DNA from: Cymodocea nodosa
Lineage: Eukaryota > Streptophyta > Magnoliopsida > Alismatales > Cymodoceaceae
Assembly (NCBI GenBank): GCA_036874045.1
Contig: CM072343.1
Coordinates: 8,576,001 to 8,640,000, forward strand
Direction: 5' to 3'
DNA: 64,000 nt
Shown here: positions 22,794-32,473 of the stretch, piece after piece
How positions within the stretch are numbered: position 1 is the stretch's first letter
Layout of the letters: every line of letters begins with the position of its first letter
Made by a program: the position numbers and the translations under genes
Notes under the pieces: model-generated
Database searches by the model: none
Seen by the model: only the letters and a program-made list of their open reading frames with translations
What the model was told of the DNA's origin: nothing

Positions 22794-25013
22794 ATGAGGA
22801 AGATGATGCTTGAATTCTGGGAAGAGGCAGTGGACACTGCACAGTTTCTGAAGGAATCCAGAGAATGACACACGAGGTAAAAGATCAGAAATACAACGAG
22901 AGAAAAAGAGTTACAGAAGGTAGAATCTGAACTTTTTAGATTAAGAAAAATATTAGTAGATTGTGGTATACAAATACCCCATATAATGGAGACACGAATT
23001 AGAGTGGCAACTGAAATTGCATTAAGTAAAGAAAGAAAAATTCGGCCAAACAATGAAGTAGCCCTAAAGCTAATTCAACGTAAAGCCAGATTGTGGTTTA
23101 AGAAATGCATTGCTGGTTGAGGAAGCTAGGAAATATGGTGGTAGGAACAACAAGAGGCAACTGAAGGACAAGACGAGACGACTATTGAAAGACCTGTTCC
23201 TGAGGAACAGCAGTTAGGACCTTCAGTTCCACCATTTAAGCCGTTGGCACGAGTAGAAATGATGGGGCCTTCGATTGAAGAAGAGAAAAGAGAATTTGTA
23301 GAACTGGTTCAAGTTGGGAAGAACCAAGGAGAATCAGAAGATTTGGTAGTGGCCAAAGCACACCTAGTGTTTGATGCACTTTACAAAAAGAGGGCTGTAG
23401 AAAAGTTGAAAGCCCAATATAAAATCAAATTGGAACAGCATCATGAAGCTACTGCTAGAACTGCTGCCAAATCTACTGCAAAAGAAGCTAAAGCTGGTCC
23501 TTTGAGACCAGTAGTTATAAAAAAAGTTAAACAGGAAGAGCCAGTACCTATGGCTCGAAGGCTTTCAGAGCCTACTTTTGTAGATTTAATTTCAGAAGAT
23601 GAAGAGGAAGAATAGGCACAACTAATCAGAAAAAAGAAAGGAAAAGAAAAAGTGCCTAAATATGAGGAAATCAAATTTGAAGTACCAATTTTTATAGGGC
23701 CTGTGGAGCAGATTTTTATTAACCTGCTATCCGATTCTGAGGAGGAGTAGGAGGAGCAAAGACAAGAAGAAAATCAGGCTGAAATTAGTCTGCAGCCTGT
23801 ACAAGAAGAAACAGAAATTAGGGCAGAAACTAAATTGCCCGTGACTCCATCCCAATCTGTTACAGAATCAGAAAGAACAGTAACAGAACAGATTGGTAGT
23901 CAGGAGGAGCAAGAAAGTGAAGAAAATGAAGAGGTTGAAAGAAGCCATTTGGACAAAAATAATTTCATAGATTCCACTGAAGAACAAGAAACTCTTCAGC
24001 AATTTATGGAGAGAATTCAAGACAGAGTGGAGAGTTCTGTCGGCTCACCACCATAGACAGAAGCAAAAGCAAAAATCCAGGAATCTGAAGAGAATGTCCA
24101 AATGCAGCCTATGCTAGAGGAAGATCAAGAACAAACCCCTCTGGAGCAACAAAGTCACCTTCCTGATCCGATTAAAACAACAATTTTGAATGAAATACAT
24201 TTTTGTAGTCAGGAAGCTTATACCAAATATCAAGAAATAAGGGGTTATGATATTATTTACAGTAGACCAGTAAATTAGGATGGAATGCAAGAAATCAAAG
24301 AATTATTTGAATTCCAAGGTCTACTGCAATTTATATCTCAAGAAAGAGGGCATGCAGTATATGAAAATTTAGTGCCTTGTTTCTATGCAAATTTGAGAGA
24401 AGGAGAAGGAGGATTAATTTCAAACATGGAGGAAGCTGATATACAGATAACACCAGAGCTTCTCCACAACATATTTGGTTTAAAGAATGAAGGAATAAAA
24501 TTTTTGGAAGATACAACTGTAGTTGAATGGACTGAGCAGCAAATCAAGGATTGTTTAGCTATCAATCTTGGTGTGCCATTATTAAACATATTGAAGCATT
24601 TAAATGGTAAAGCACACATGGTAGCTAACATTCTGATTAAGAATGTCTATCAACGACAGGGCCATGACATAGAATTAAGTCAATTTGTCAAATGGGTCAC
24701 ATATGCAGTTGTAAATAAGATCCAAATAAATTGGTCTGTAGTTTTTATCTCCAAGCTGAAAATAGTGAAGAAGAAATTATTTTATGGAGATTTGATTCCA
24801 CTACTGATGGTGGACTATATCGATTTCACTAAATGGACATAAAAAAGGATCAGATCAAGAACCATTTCAATGAAAGAATACAGAAATTTTGTAGCTGCAG
24901 AACTAGCTGTACCTTCTAGAGGAATTATAGGAGCAGTAGAGAGGATTAATCAATTAGAGCTTTAATTAGAAAAACTCCAGAAGGAAGTAGATGAACTTAG
25001 GCATAGAGATTAA
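22794..25013 (+). pseudogene. Athila-2 accessory ORF
   Basis: A single frame of about 740 codons from ATG 22794 to TAA 25011, with stops near 22866, 22878, 23118, 23127, 23139, 23613, 23748, 24054, 24276, 24840 and 24963. The N-terminal helical part has METRIRVATEIA and PNNEVALKLI. An Ala/Lys stretch and an acidic linker with FVDLISEDEEEE follow. The core domain (about 24190-24480) has YSRPV, FEFQGLLQF, VPCFYANL and HNIFGL. The C-terminal part has HLNGKAHMVANILIKN, YGDLIPLLMVD and a short coil. The core matches copia A and copia B accessory ORFs residue by residue at the YSRPV, QGLL and CFY motifs. Function is unknown. The domain resembles the family annotated as putative plant transposon protein. 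Confidence 0.82.
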
Positions 25014-26104
25014 ATTGTATTATTCATCTACTTATGTAAAATTGTATGATGTACTTTTAATGTAATTGATTCATATTAATGAATGTAAATTTTTTAGATG
25101 CAATTTTCATATGTGTTTTAAATGTGAAATGAATGGAAATTATTGAATATTATGTTATTGTGAAACTTTATGAATGAATATGTAACAGATTTACAATTTG
25201 CTGAATGATAAGATAACTGCTTAAAAATTTCTACATGTTATAAGGTAAAATGTAAATTCTGCATAACATAAAATGACCTGCAAGTTAAATCTTTATATAA
25301 GATTTAGATTTAAATGAATTTTAATCAAAAGGATGCATTGATGACATAGATTTAACTTTATTTCAGTTAGCAGAATAAAAAAAGAAGAAGAACAGAGAGG
25401 AACTTACGAGAGTAAAACTTAGATGTTGCTAAGTGTTAACTCAACGAAGTAAGTCCGTTGAGTTAACCATAACTCCACGAGGTAAGTAATATAATATAAA
25501 GTCACTCCGTTGAGTTATTTGTAACTCAACGAAGTTAGTCCGTGGAGTTAGCAACAGTAACCGATTGTATTCTGTTGAGTTTTCTGTAACTCAACGAGGT
25601 TAGTTCGTGGATTAAGCAGAACGATTATTCTTTTAACCACGAACGAAGCTTCGTCGGTTTAGCGGTTATCAAAATTTGAAATTAGTAGTGGTACACGTAC
25701 CCGTATAAATAGGAACCACGATGCACGTTGCAATACACGTTCTTGCAACGAGATTTATTCACTTTATGGATGCGTTGTATATATATAAAACAGAATGTTA
25801 TTTACGAGTTACCAGCACTTTTAAAAGAAAGGAGAAGGTGTTGGAGGAACTAGAAGGAGAAGTAGTTGATTCAACTTCATTCGACAACAAATATTTATAG
25901 AATGGAAAGCTTTAGACTAGTATGTAATTAATCTTCTACTATTTATTTATGAGCACATGGACTCGTTCTCTAAGCACTAAACGATTAGTAAGAACACCTA
26001 CCTAGGAATTTTCATTGTAGAGGAGTACTGAAAAATTTTCTAAACTGAACTTTAACGAAATTCTTTGGGGTGTAGCTAACCTTTCATTAAAAGAGAACTT
26101 AGAG
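25014..26104 (+). promoter_or_regulatory. Type II hairpin array and TATA box before the downstream gag ORF
   Basis: 25014-25429 is AT-rich with no gene. 25430-25615 is a type II array (CGTTGAGTTA ... TAACTCAACG, plus GTGGAGTTA variants). CCGTATAAATAGG at 25701-25713 is a textbook TATA box, and ACACGTAC lies just upstream. About 390 nt of leader follow before ATG 26105. The array is also present at the same place in Athila-1 (6940-7110). I read this as a promoter for the downstream ORFs. Its use is untested. Confidence 0.55.
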
Positions 26105-27292
26105 ATGGCTGCTCCAGTAGAAAAACCATTGGGGGAGATTCTGTATCCTAAATTAGTTGATGAACCTTCATGTATTCGATTGCCAAACTTTGAGGGAGAT
26201 AGGTTTGAACTGAAATCTAATTATATTAGTCAATTACCACATTTTCATGGATTAGAAAGAGAGGATGCCTATTATTTCCTTAGTGAATTTAACGAAGTTT
26301 CTCAAATGATGAAAATGCCGAACATGAGTATAGATGCTATTAAACTTAGATATATCCCTTTTTCTTTAAAAGACACAGCTAAGAGATGGTTATATACTCT
26401 ATCACCTAATTTAATTTCTACATGGACTGAATTTTGCTCTGTTTTTCTGAAAAAATATTATCCAACACATCAAACGATTAAAAAGAAGAAAGAAATATTA
26501 ATGTGTAGCCAAAAACAGGGTGAATCATTTTGGAAATATTTTGAAAGATTTAAAGATTTACTGACTCAATGTCCACATCATGCAATGAGTAAAGCACAAT
26601 TAATAGGTATAATTTATGAAGACATAGATGTTTCAACGAAATCTTTATTAGAATCTACTTGTCAAAATGGATTTTTAAAGTTATGTAGTGAAGAAGCCTA
26701 GGCATATTTAGAGAATTTTGCAAAAAGAACCGCATAGTGGGAAAATTCGGTTGAAGCTATTGTAGATAAAAAAATATTGCCAAGAGGAATGCATGAAATA
26801 GATTCCAATACTATGCTTGAGGTGTAATTAAATGAATTAACAAAGAAAATAGAAGAGTTATCATTAAATCAAAAGCTAGCAGTAAAGAATGCAAACATAA
26901 ATGACTTAGATATTATTTATGCTAGAAACTAGAGAGATAACTTGGGAAACTCTTATCATCCTAATTGGAGAAATCACCCGAATTTATCTTGGAGAAACAA
27001 CAATTTCCAAGGAGGAGAAAATATAAATGAGAAGAACATAAGTTATGAAGTATTAATTGAACGAGGATCTAAAATAGAGAAATTAGAAAAGATAATCCAA
27101 TAAGTAAACAATCGTCTAGAATTTATATTTAGAAATGCTGCAATTCAAAATCAGAATAGAAATATATCACTTAGATAGAAGGAACCAATGGAAGTTAGAC
27201 CTACTGGAGGATTGCCAATACAAGCTATACCTAATCCTATCAATAGAACGCTTAATGAAATTGATACCTCTTCTGGGAGGGTAGCTGAATGA
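26105..27292 (+). pseudogene. gag: Athila-2 capsid-type gag ORF, downstream of pol
   Basis: 396 codons from ATG 26105 to TGA 27290, one frame with stops near 26699, 26735, 26825, 26930, 27101 and 27176. Most fit Gln codons turned to TAG or TAA. Residues 30-160 form the retrotransposon capsid domain (LPNFEGDRFELK, YFLSEFNEV, IPFSLKDTAKRWL, FLKKYYP, GESFWKYFERFKDLL, CPHH). Asn-rich HPNWRNHPNLSW follows, as in Athila gag. No CCHC knuckle is visible anywhere in it. It lies after pol and the accessory ORF, which is not the usual gag position, and has a TATA box 400 nt upstream. It may be a displaced or second gag. Rearrangement of this single copy is the main alternative. Confidence 0.85.
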
Positions 27293-27354
27293 AGCAGCAT
27301 ATCTGAAGCAACTATCTATATGTATATATGTTTTTTTTAATTTTTAGTTAATAG

Positions 27355-27420
27355 TATCGTAGAGTTAATTTTTAACTCAACGAACTTAGTCCGTTGAGTT
27401 ATGCCTTAACTCCACGAGGG
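27355..27420. repeat. Type II inverted repeats before F-box ORF
   Basis: Two adjacent hairpin-like units (GTAGAGTTA ... TAACTCAACG and CCGTTGAGTTA ... TAACTCCACG) lie 65-130 nt before the F-box ORF. They are of the same type as at 25430-25615. Confidence 0.6.
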
Positions 27421-27485
27421 TGTGCAGTAGTTATGTTAATTTTTGTCTCTACTAAATTTTTGTTTGTGTTTTACATAATTGACAA

Positions 27486-27971
27486 ATGGAATTGATGCAA
27501 TTACCAATGGATGCACTAAGGGAAGTACTAAGTAACTTGTCAGCTAAAGATCTGTGCAGGCTATGTTGTGTATCAAAGGAAATTAAAGACTGTATTGAAG
27601 AAAAATATTTTCAGGGACTACAAGCTGCAAAAATGACTAAGATTAGAGATGGATTCATATGGAGGTCATTTAATCGTAGTTCAAATACCCATGAATATCT
27701 AGTTATGGAAGAAACTACTGGAATTCCACCTAATGTATTAGAAAGAATAAATTATATTATGGGGATAGATGAAGGATTAATCATATACAAGACAAGACCA
27801 AGGTATGCAAGTTTATTATTACCTGATATTTTGATAAGAAATCCTATAACAGGAGAAGAATGGAATATAGGAAGACCTAATAGATTTGAAGCACCAACTA
27901 TAAATTGTGGGTCAACTTTAATATTTTCTGATAAAAATTCTACAATTCTTGAAAAATTAAAACAGAATTAA
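27486..27971 (+). CDS. F-box-like ORF carried by Athila-2
   Basis: 161 codons, uninterrupted, unlike the stop-riddled gag next to it. Residues 5-45 fit an F-box (LPMDALREVLSNLSAKDLCRLCCVSK), the domain that binds SKP1 in ubiquitin ligases. Around residues 110-140 DILIRNPITGEEWNIG resembles the start of an F-box-associated repeat (pattern NPxTGEW). The usual C-terminal repeats are missing, so it is short for a plant F-box protein (commonly 350-450). Neighbours are Athila gag upstream and Athila 3' UTR downstream, with no sign of a separate insertion. I infer a captured host gene piece or an element-encoded F-box protein. It is unclear whether the ORF is expressed. Confidence 0.7.
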   Translation: MELMQLPMDALREVLSNLSAKDLCRLCCVSKEIKDCIEEKYFQGLQAAKMTKIRDGFIWRSFNRSSNTHEYLVMEETTGIPPNVLERINYIMGIDEGLIIYKTRPRYASLLLPDILIRNPITGEEWNIGRPNRFEAPTINCGSTLIFSDKNSTILEKLKQN

Positions 27972-28054
27972 TGGCAAGAAGAACTATGCCTAAAAAGTTT
28001 GCTTGGACTGATACATTTATTCCATTTGTTTCTACTTTTCAATCATGTTCTTAA
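27971..28054 (+). CDS. 27-codon ORF overlapping the F-box stop
   Basis: Its ATG overlaps the F-box stop as TAATG. The peptide is MARRTMPKKFAWTDTF and a short tail. The overlap is of the kind used for termination-reinitiation, but the ORF is tiny and has no recognisable motif. It may be chance. Confidence 0.2.
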   Translation: MARRTMPKKFAWTDTFIPFVSTFQSCS

Positions 28055-29823
28055 GTTGTGATTTTGTGTGTTTAATGTTTTGTGTATTTTGCATTTATTT
28101 TTAGAAAAAAAAAAGAATTTTGAAGTTTTCATGTTCGTTTTATATAAAAAAAAAAAAAAAACCAAAATATCAATCTAGTTTGTTGGTATCTGTTCTGGGA
28201 AACCAATTGGCTTGCTTGTGAGCCACCAAAGGCATAGGAGCCTGGGTTCCACACAAGACACTGATTTATTAATATCTGTTAAATGTTATTTTATTTTATA
28301 TGTTGCTTTTATCTGTGAATGAAAAGTTTTTCAGAATCAAAAATCGGAATATGCAGAAGGAGATACAAATGAAACAAAGTATGTAACTAATTACTCATCC
28401 TGAATTTTAAATCAAGCAAAACTGTATTCATGCCTGCTACAATTACTATACTTATTGTCAAACTTTTTACATTGAGGACAATGCAAAATGTAGGTATGGG
28501 GGGAGGTAATTGAAGTAACAGCCATGTAAGTTTGTTAATTAAAGAAATTAAAATAGTACTGCAAAGTTTTGAGGAAATGAAAATTTTATGAACTTGCTGT
28601 AACTATCCGATAATTGAGATTGTAAAATTTTTATAAACTACTTGAATGTTATATTTAGAAGGCTATAAAAGATGCTATTGAATTTACTAGTTATGCAAAT
28701 CTAGATATAGCATCTTGTGTTTTTCTGAATTTCATGAGTTTAACAGTTTCACGATTTTAAAATGAAATCAAAATGCTTAATGAAAAAAATCAGTAAATTA
28801 TCTAAAGTCCTGAAAGAGCTGAGATGTGAATTCTAGATTAAATGAAACACATATGATTAAAGATACATTTAATTTGATTGATTGAACTTGTAGAATGATT
28901 TATGTGTAGATCTTATTAAACTACAGAAAAAGTATGAGCTTATTGTTATGGATTCATATTTTCAGTAATTGATAGAAGCAGGACTATATGAGATTGGTGA
29001 TTACAACATCTGTATTAATAAAATACATACATATATAGTATGTGATTAATGTTTTGTTTTGTGTTTGTAGTTTTGAAAAAAAAAAAAACAAAAAGATAAA
29101 AAAAGGGAAAATTTGAGAGTTTATTAACTTGTTTGATCACGAGCCTTTTGTACTTGAGTAGATAGGTATGTAAGGATTGTTGACCTGAAAAAGGACTCTT
29201 AAAATTTGGCAACCTAAGATCATGATCAGATCTAGGATTGTTGATTGAAAGCTCGTTACATGGGTACATTAGAAAGCTCTTGTATGATTCAAGCTTGTTA
29301 AATTAACTTTTAAAGTACGAAAAAAAAAGAAACAAAGAAAATATACATATACTGTTTTGAAAAGATACAAGTGTTTTGTGAAATACAGATATCTTATGAA
29401 TCGAGTATATTTTCTGTTATCTAGAATTGCTGAAATATGAATATGGAATTGACTTTTGAAGTTGTTTAATGGAGATACAATTCTTTATTCTACTTGTCTT
29501 AATCAGATTGAATTGTATTGTACTCTGATTCGTATGTTGTTGAAATTTCTTCTAGAAATCTTATTGGAAAATTCAGGATGACAGATGATGAAAAGAAGAA
29601 CAAACGATAATATAATTAACACCTATATGATGATGATATACTTGGTATGTAATTTACATATATTCTAAGTATATTTGCAGGTTGATTACTGAAACATACA
29701 GAATATATTTTTATGCTAAACAGAAGAAAAACAAAGGGGAAGAATTAATTCTAGCACTTTTAAAGACCAATTAATTAGATCTTAGTTTGCTAAGGGACTA
29801 GCAAAATTTAGGTATGGGGGAAG
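28055..29823 (+). other. Long 3' UTR of Athila-2 with purine tracts
   Basis: Non-coding. At about 28470-28512 is ATTGAGGACAATGC followed by ATGGGGGGAGG, a motif set found near the 3' end of Athila elements. Two A-runs lie near 28108 and 28146. A conserved block at about 29134-29300 is listed separately. The last purine run, TATGGGGGAAG (29813-29823), abuts the LTR and is the likely polypurine tract. 28188-28260 has small hairpins (GGCTTGCTTGTGAGCC and AGGCATAGGAGCCT). Confidence 0.6.
29134..29300 (+). ncRNA. Candidate structured RNA element, Athila-2 copy
   Basis: A roughly 165-nt block is conserved in Athila F (about 59786-59950), inverted in copia D (about 53325-53490) and more loosely in copia B (about 40003-40105). 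The end segments GTACTTG and TGGGTAC can pair. An inner hairpin pairs CCTAAGATC with GATCTAGG. Across copies the closing stem keeps pairing while the bases change. It may act in packaging, translation or replication. That is inference. Confidence 0.4.
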
Positions 29824-30193
29824 TGTTTAGAATGAAAAAGTGCATAATATTTAGCTTATCATATAAGAATTAAGCCATTATGTTATAATTGCACTGTTAT
29901 ATGCTTTAATTGAAGAATCTGCTTAATTTGGGGGAATTAATGTTAATTTAGTACATTTATGAACTGTCGGTAAGTTGCAAGCTATGAAATTCTTAAGTAT
30001 CCGAATTTTCTGATATTTCGGACAGTTATGTTTAACATACCGAATATATTCAGACAGTTATGTTTAACACACCGAACATGTATCAGATAGTTATGTTTAA
30101 ATTGCCGAATAGTTATGTTTTGAGAGAATATTTTATTATTTCCTAAAGTACACGTGTCGAAACCCATAATGAATGACTTAAGTTAACTTTCGG

Positions 30194-30622
30194 TATCCAA
30201 GCCTGGATACTCAAACCCATAATGCATTTACACCTACTACCAAGCACTGACTCCTATAAGGACTTTGAAGTTAACTGTGTTTGGACGGGAGCAGAACCAG
30301 GATGGGTGACCACTTGGGAAGTTCTCATGCAGTGCCTATGGGCAGTTGTGTTGGCTCTGCTCAAGCATTGGCAAGCTGTAGCTGTGTCCACCACTTACCA
30401 AAGTGGGCCTAGCAAGGCCCCCTACAAGCTTTCGTCTTCTTGGATACTCCTGATGTATACCAGGCTGTTTGAGTATCCATTGAGACTCACATGTTATCAC
30501 CTCCATGGATACTTCTGGTGTATACCAAGCTGTTTGAGTGTCCATGAAGGTTCACCTTCTATCACCTCTAAAGATACTCTTGGTGTTCACCAGGCTGTTT
30601 GAGTGTCTAAGGAGGACCTTTG

Positions 30623-30653
<31 letters not shown>

Positions 30654-30675
30654 ATTTAAAAAAAAGAAGAAGAAG
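30194..30675 (+). mobile_element. 5S rRNA-like SINE inside the Athila-2 LTR
   Basis: A 482-bp insertion bounded by a 14-bp duplication, AAGTTAACTTTCGG, at 30180-30193 and 30676-30689. The other LTR copies show this spot unbroken. The 3' end is a long A run (from about 30623) and AAG repeats, as in reverse-transcribed short elements. Its 5' third resembles 5S rRNA: GAAGTTAACTGTGTTTGG (box A region), then GAACCAGGATGGGTGACC (box C region) and TTGGGAAGTTCTCATG. The 3' half holds three repeats of about 65-70 bp, each with GGATACT(C/T), ACCA(G/A)GCTGTTTGAGT and CACCTC. It has no TG...CA ends and no 5-bp duplication, so it is not a Cassandra-type LTR. Confidence 0.8.
30252..30345 (+). pseudogene. 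5S rRNA-derived segment of the SINE
   Basis: From CCAAGCACTGACTCC through GGATGGGTGACC to TTCTCATGCAG, the order and spacing follow plant 5S rRNA from about position 14 to 115. The internal control region needed for RNA polymerase III is largely preserved. It is not a functional rRNA gene, because the 3' end continues into unrelated repeat sequence. Confidence 0.75.
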
Positions 30676-32473
30676 AAGTTAACTTTCGGCGAGTTATCTA
30701 TAACTATCCGAAATTGCAACTAGGCATCGGATAGTTATCCCTGTAACTCTCCGAAATCTCTTTTTATTTATAAAATAGCTGAGGACACATGTCATGTTCT
30801 AGGAAATTGACTTAAGTGGATTTTCGGTGAGTTAGCTGTAACTATCCAAAATGCATCTAAGCATCGGATAGTTATACCTGTAACTCTCCAAAATGTTATT
30901 TTATGATTAAACTACTGCTGACACGTGTTGAGATATGGTAGATTTACTTAAGTTATATATCGATGAGTTAAGTTTATAAGTATTCGAAATGCATCTGAGT
31001 ATCGGATAGTTAAGTTTATAAGTATCCGAATTGCACCTGAGCATCAGATAGTTAAATTTATGCATGTGTTCTATAGTTAAATCAATGAAGAAAGTCTGTT
31101 GGGTTATCTGTAACTCCACGGACTATATATTTTCTAATATGCCACTATAGCGGTTGTAGGAACAAACAGTTGGAAGAGAAAAACCACGTTTGCACGTATC
31201 GCTTAGGGAAAGAAACCATCACCGTTGATTCGAATGAAGGAAATCCAACCGACCATTCAAGCAGAAGCAGTTACTACTGAAGAAATATAAAAGAAAAGAA
31301 GAAAAGAAGAAGAAGGGTGTGATCGATGGGCGGACAATGTGTGCAAAGGAGGATCGGCGTCGCAATTCTCTGAAGTACCACACCAACCATCATCATCACC
31401 ATCATCACCACCATAATCACCAACCATCGGAGGTCTGTGAGGATACTTGCCTGATGTCGGGTCGATTCCGAGCCAAACACAGTGCCTGACAACCACTGTG
31501 AGGAGTGATCGCGTCACGGGAAGGGAAGCCATTTTCACCAAGTGCCGACTCATATTTCTGGAGATCGTAAAGCTTTTAGCCTTGGCTTCGGGTTGATGCC
31601 TGTATGCTGAAGAGGAGATCATCTTGCAATTCTATAGGGAGAGGAGACAGGATTGTAAGTGGTTTAATTTTCAGTGGTGTAATCGCGTTGCAAGTAGTGT
31701 CGGAAGTATTTATTGTCAAGTGAGATTACTTTACATTTCACCTGTTGCCCATTTCCATGTTCATATTAAAACAAAAATACCAAAAACAATTTATCTATGT
31801 TTGTATGTTGTATTTGAGTGTTGTATTGTTTGTGTTGTATCGTGATTAATGTTATCTTTGTCAGTGTTGTGATTGTTTTATGTTTATTTTAGTTTTACAG
31901 TTTACTGAAATTGGTTCGTTTAAAAGACTTAAAGATTTTAATGGTTATTGTTTGAATTATCTGAATGTTAGTATTGCTCAATGATAAATCCATTGTTAAC
32001 TAACATTAAAGAGCTTAATTGATGTTATTTACAATCGGTGGAATTGCCCAATGGTTGGCTGAATTCCTCTATAAATAGCAGTATTAGAAAGAAAAGACAG
32101 GCTCGTGGAGTTAACTTAAGTCCACGAGGTTAGTCCGTTGAGTTAGCCATAACTGAACGAACTTAGTCTGTTGAGTTAACTATAAATCAACGGAGAGTTT
32201 ATTGAATATATAAATTTGATTTTTAACAAACGAACAGTTCTCAAGTTTGTCAGCAATTCCCTGTGGGATCGACCTGTACTTGCACACTGATACAATAGAC
32301 ACTGTGCACTTGCAGTTAAAGTACAAATTGGAATTAATATCTAAATTGTATTAAAGGTTGTTTTGTTTACTTCTAAAAGAGAGAATAGACATAAAGATAA
32401 ATTAACTAAGTAAAAATAGAAGTAACAAATCCAAGTTTTTCTAGTGTAGTGCTTGGAAAGTCGAAACATATGG

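Larger units (their letters stand above)
17875..32468 (+). mobile_element. Athila-2, gypsy element nested in copia B gag
   Basis: Perfect TATGG duplications flank it (17870-17874, 32469-32473). Order: truncated 5' LTR (17875-18683), pol, accessory ORF, capsid-type gag, F-box ORF, long 3' UTR, 3' LTR (29824-32468). The 5' LTR is cut after about 809 bp and joined directly to the protease region, so its inner end, the primer site and any 5' gag are missing. About 14.6 kb in total, including a 482-bp SINE. Confidence 0.92.
29824..32468 (+). repeat. 3' LTR of Athila-2
   Basis: Starts TGTTTAGAATG after the purine tract and ends GTCGAAACA before the TATGG duplication. 2645 bp including the SINE at 30194-30675, about 2150 bp without SINE and its duplication. 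U3 carries type I hairpins (for example 30835-30860), ACACGTGTC followed by GACTTAAG, and type II hairpins. TATAAATAG is at 32070-32078. The R/U5 part has CACTGTGCACTTGCAG and GGGATCGACCTG. A low-complexity CAT/CAC run lies near 31385-31425. Confidence 0.9.

Noticed and set aside
30194..30675. Cassandra-type LTR (terminal repeat with embedded 5S sequence)
   Set aside because: No TG...CA termini and no 5-bp duplication. A 14-bp duplication and A tail fit a SINE.
30538..30723. Short ORF across the A-rich tail of the SINE (Lys-rich)
   Set aside because: Produced by the poly-A run. No start context or homology.
31257..31622. 121-codon minus-strand ORF in the Athila-2 LTR
   Set aside because: Homologous frames in the other LTR copies are broken, and it includes the CAT/CAC low-complexity run.
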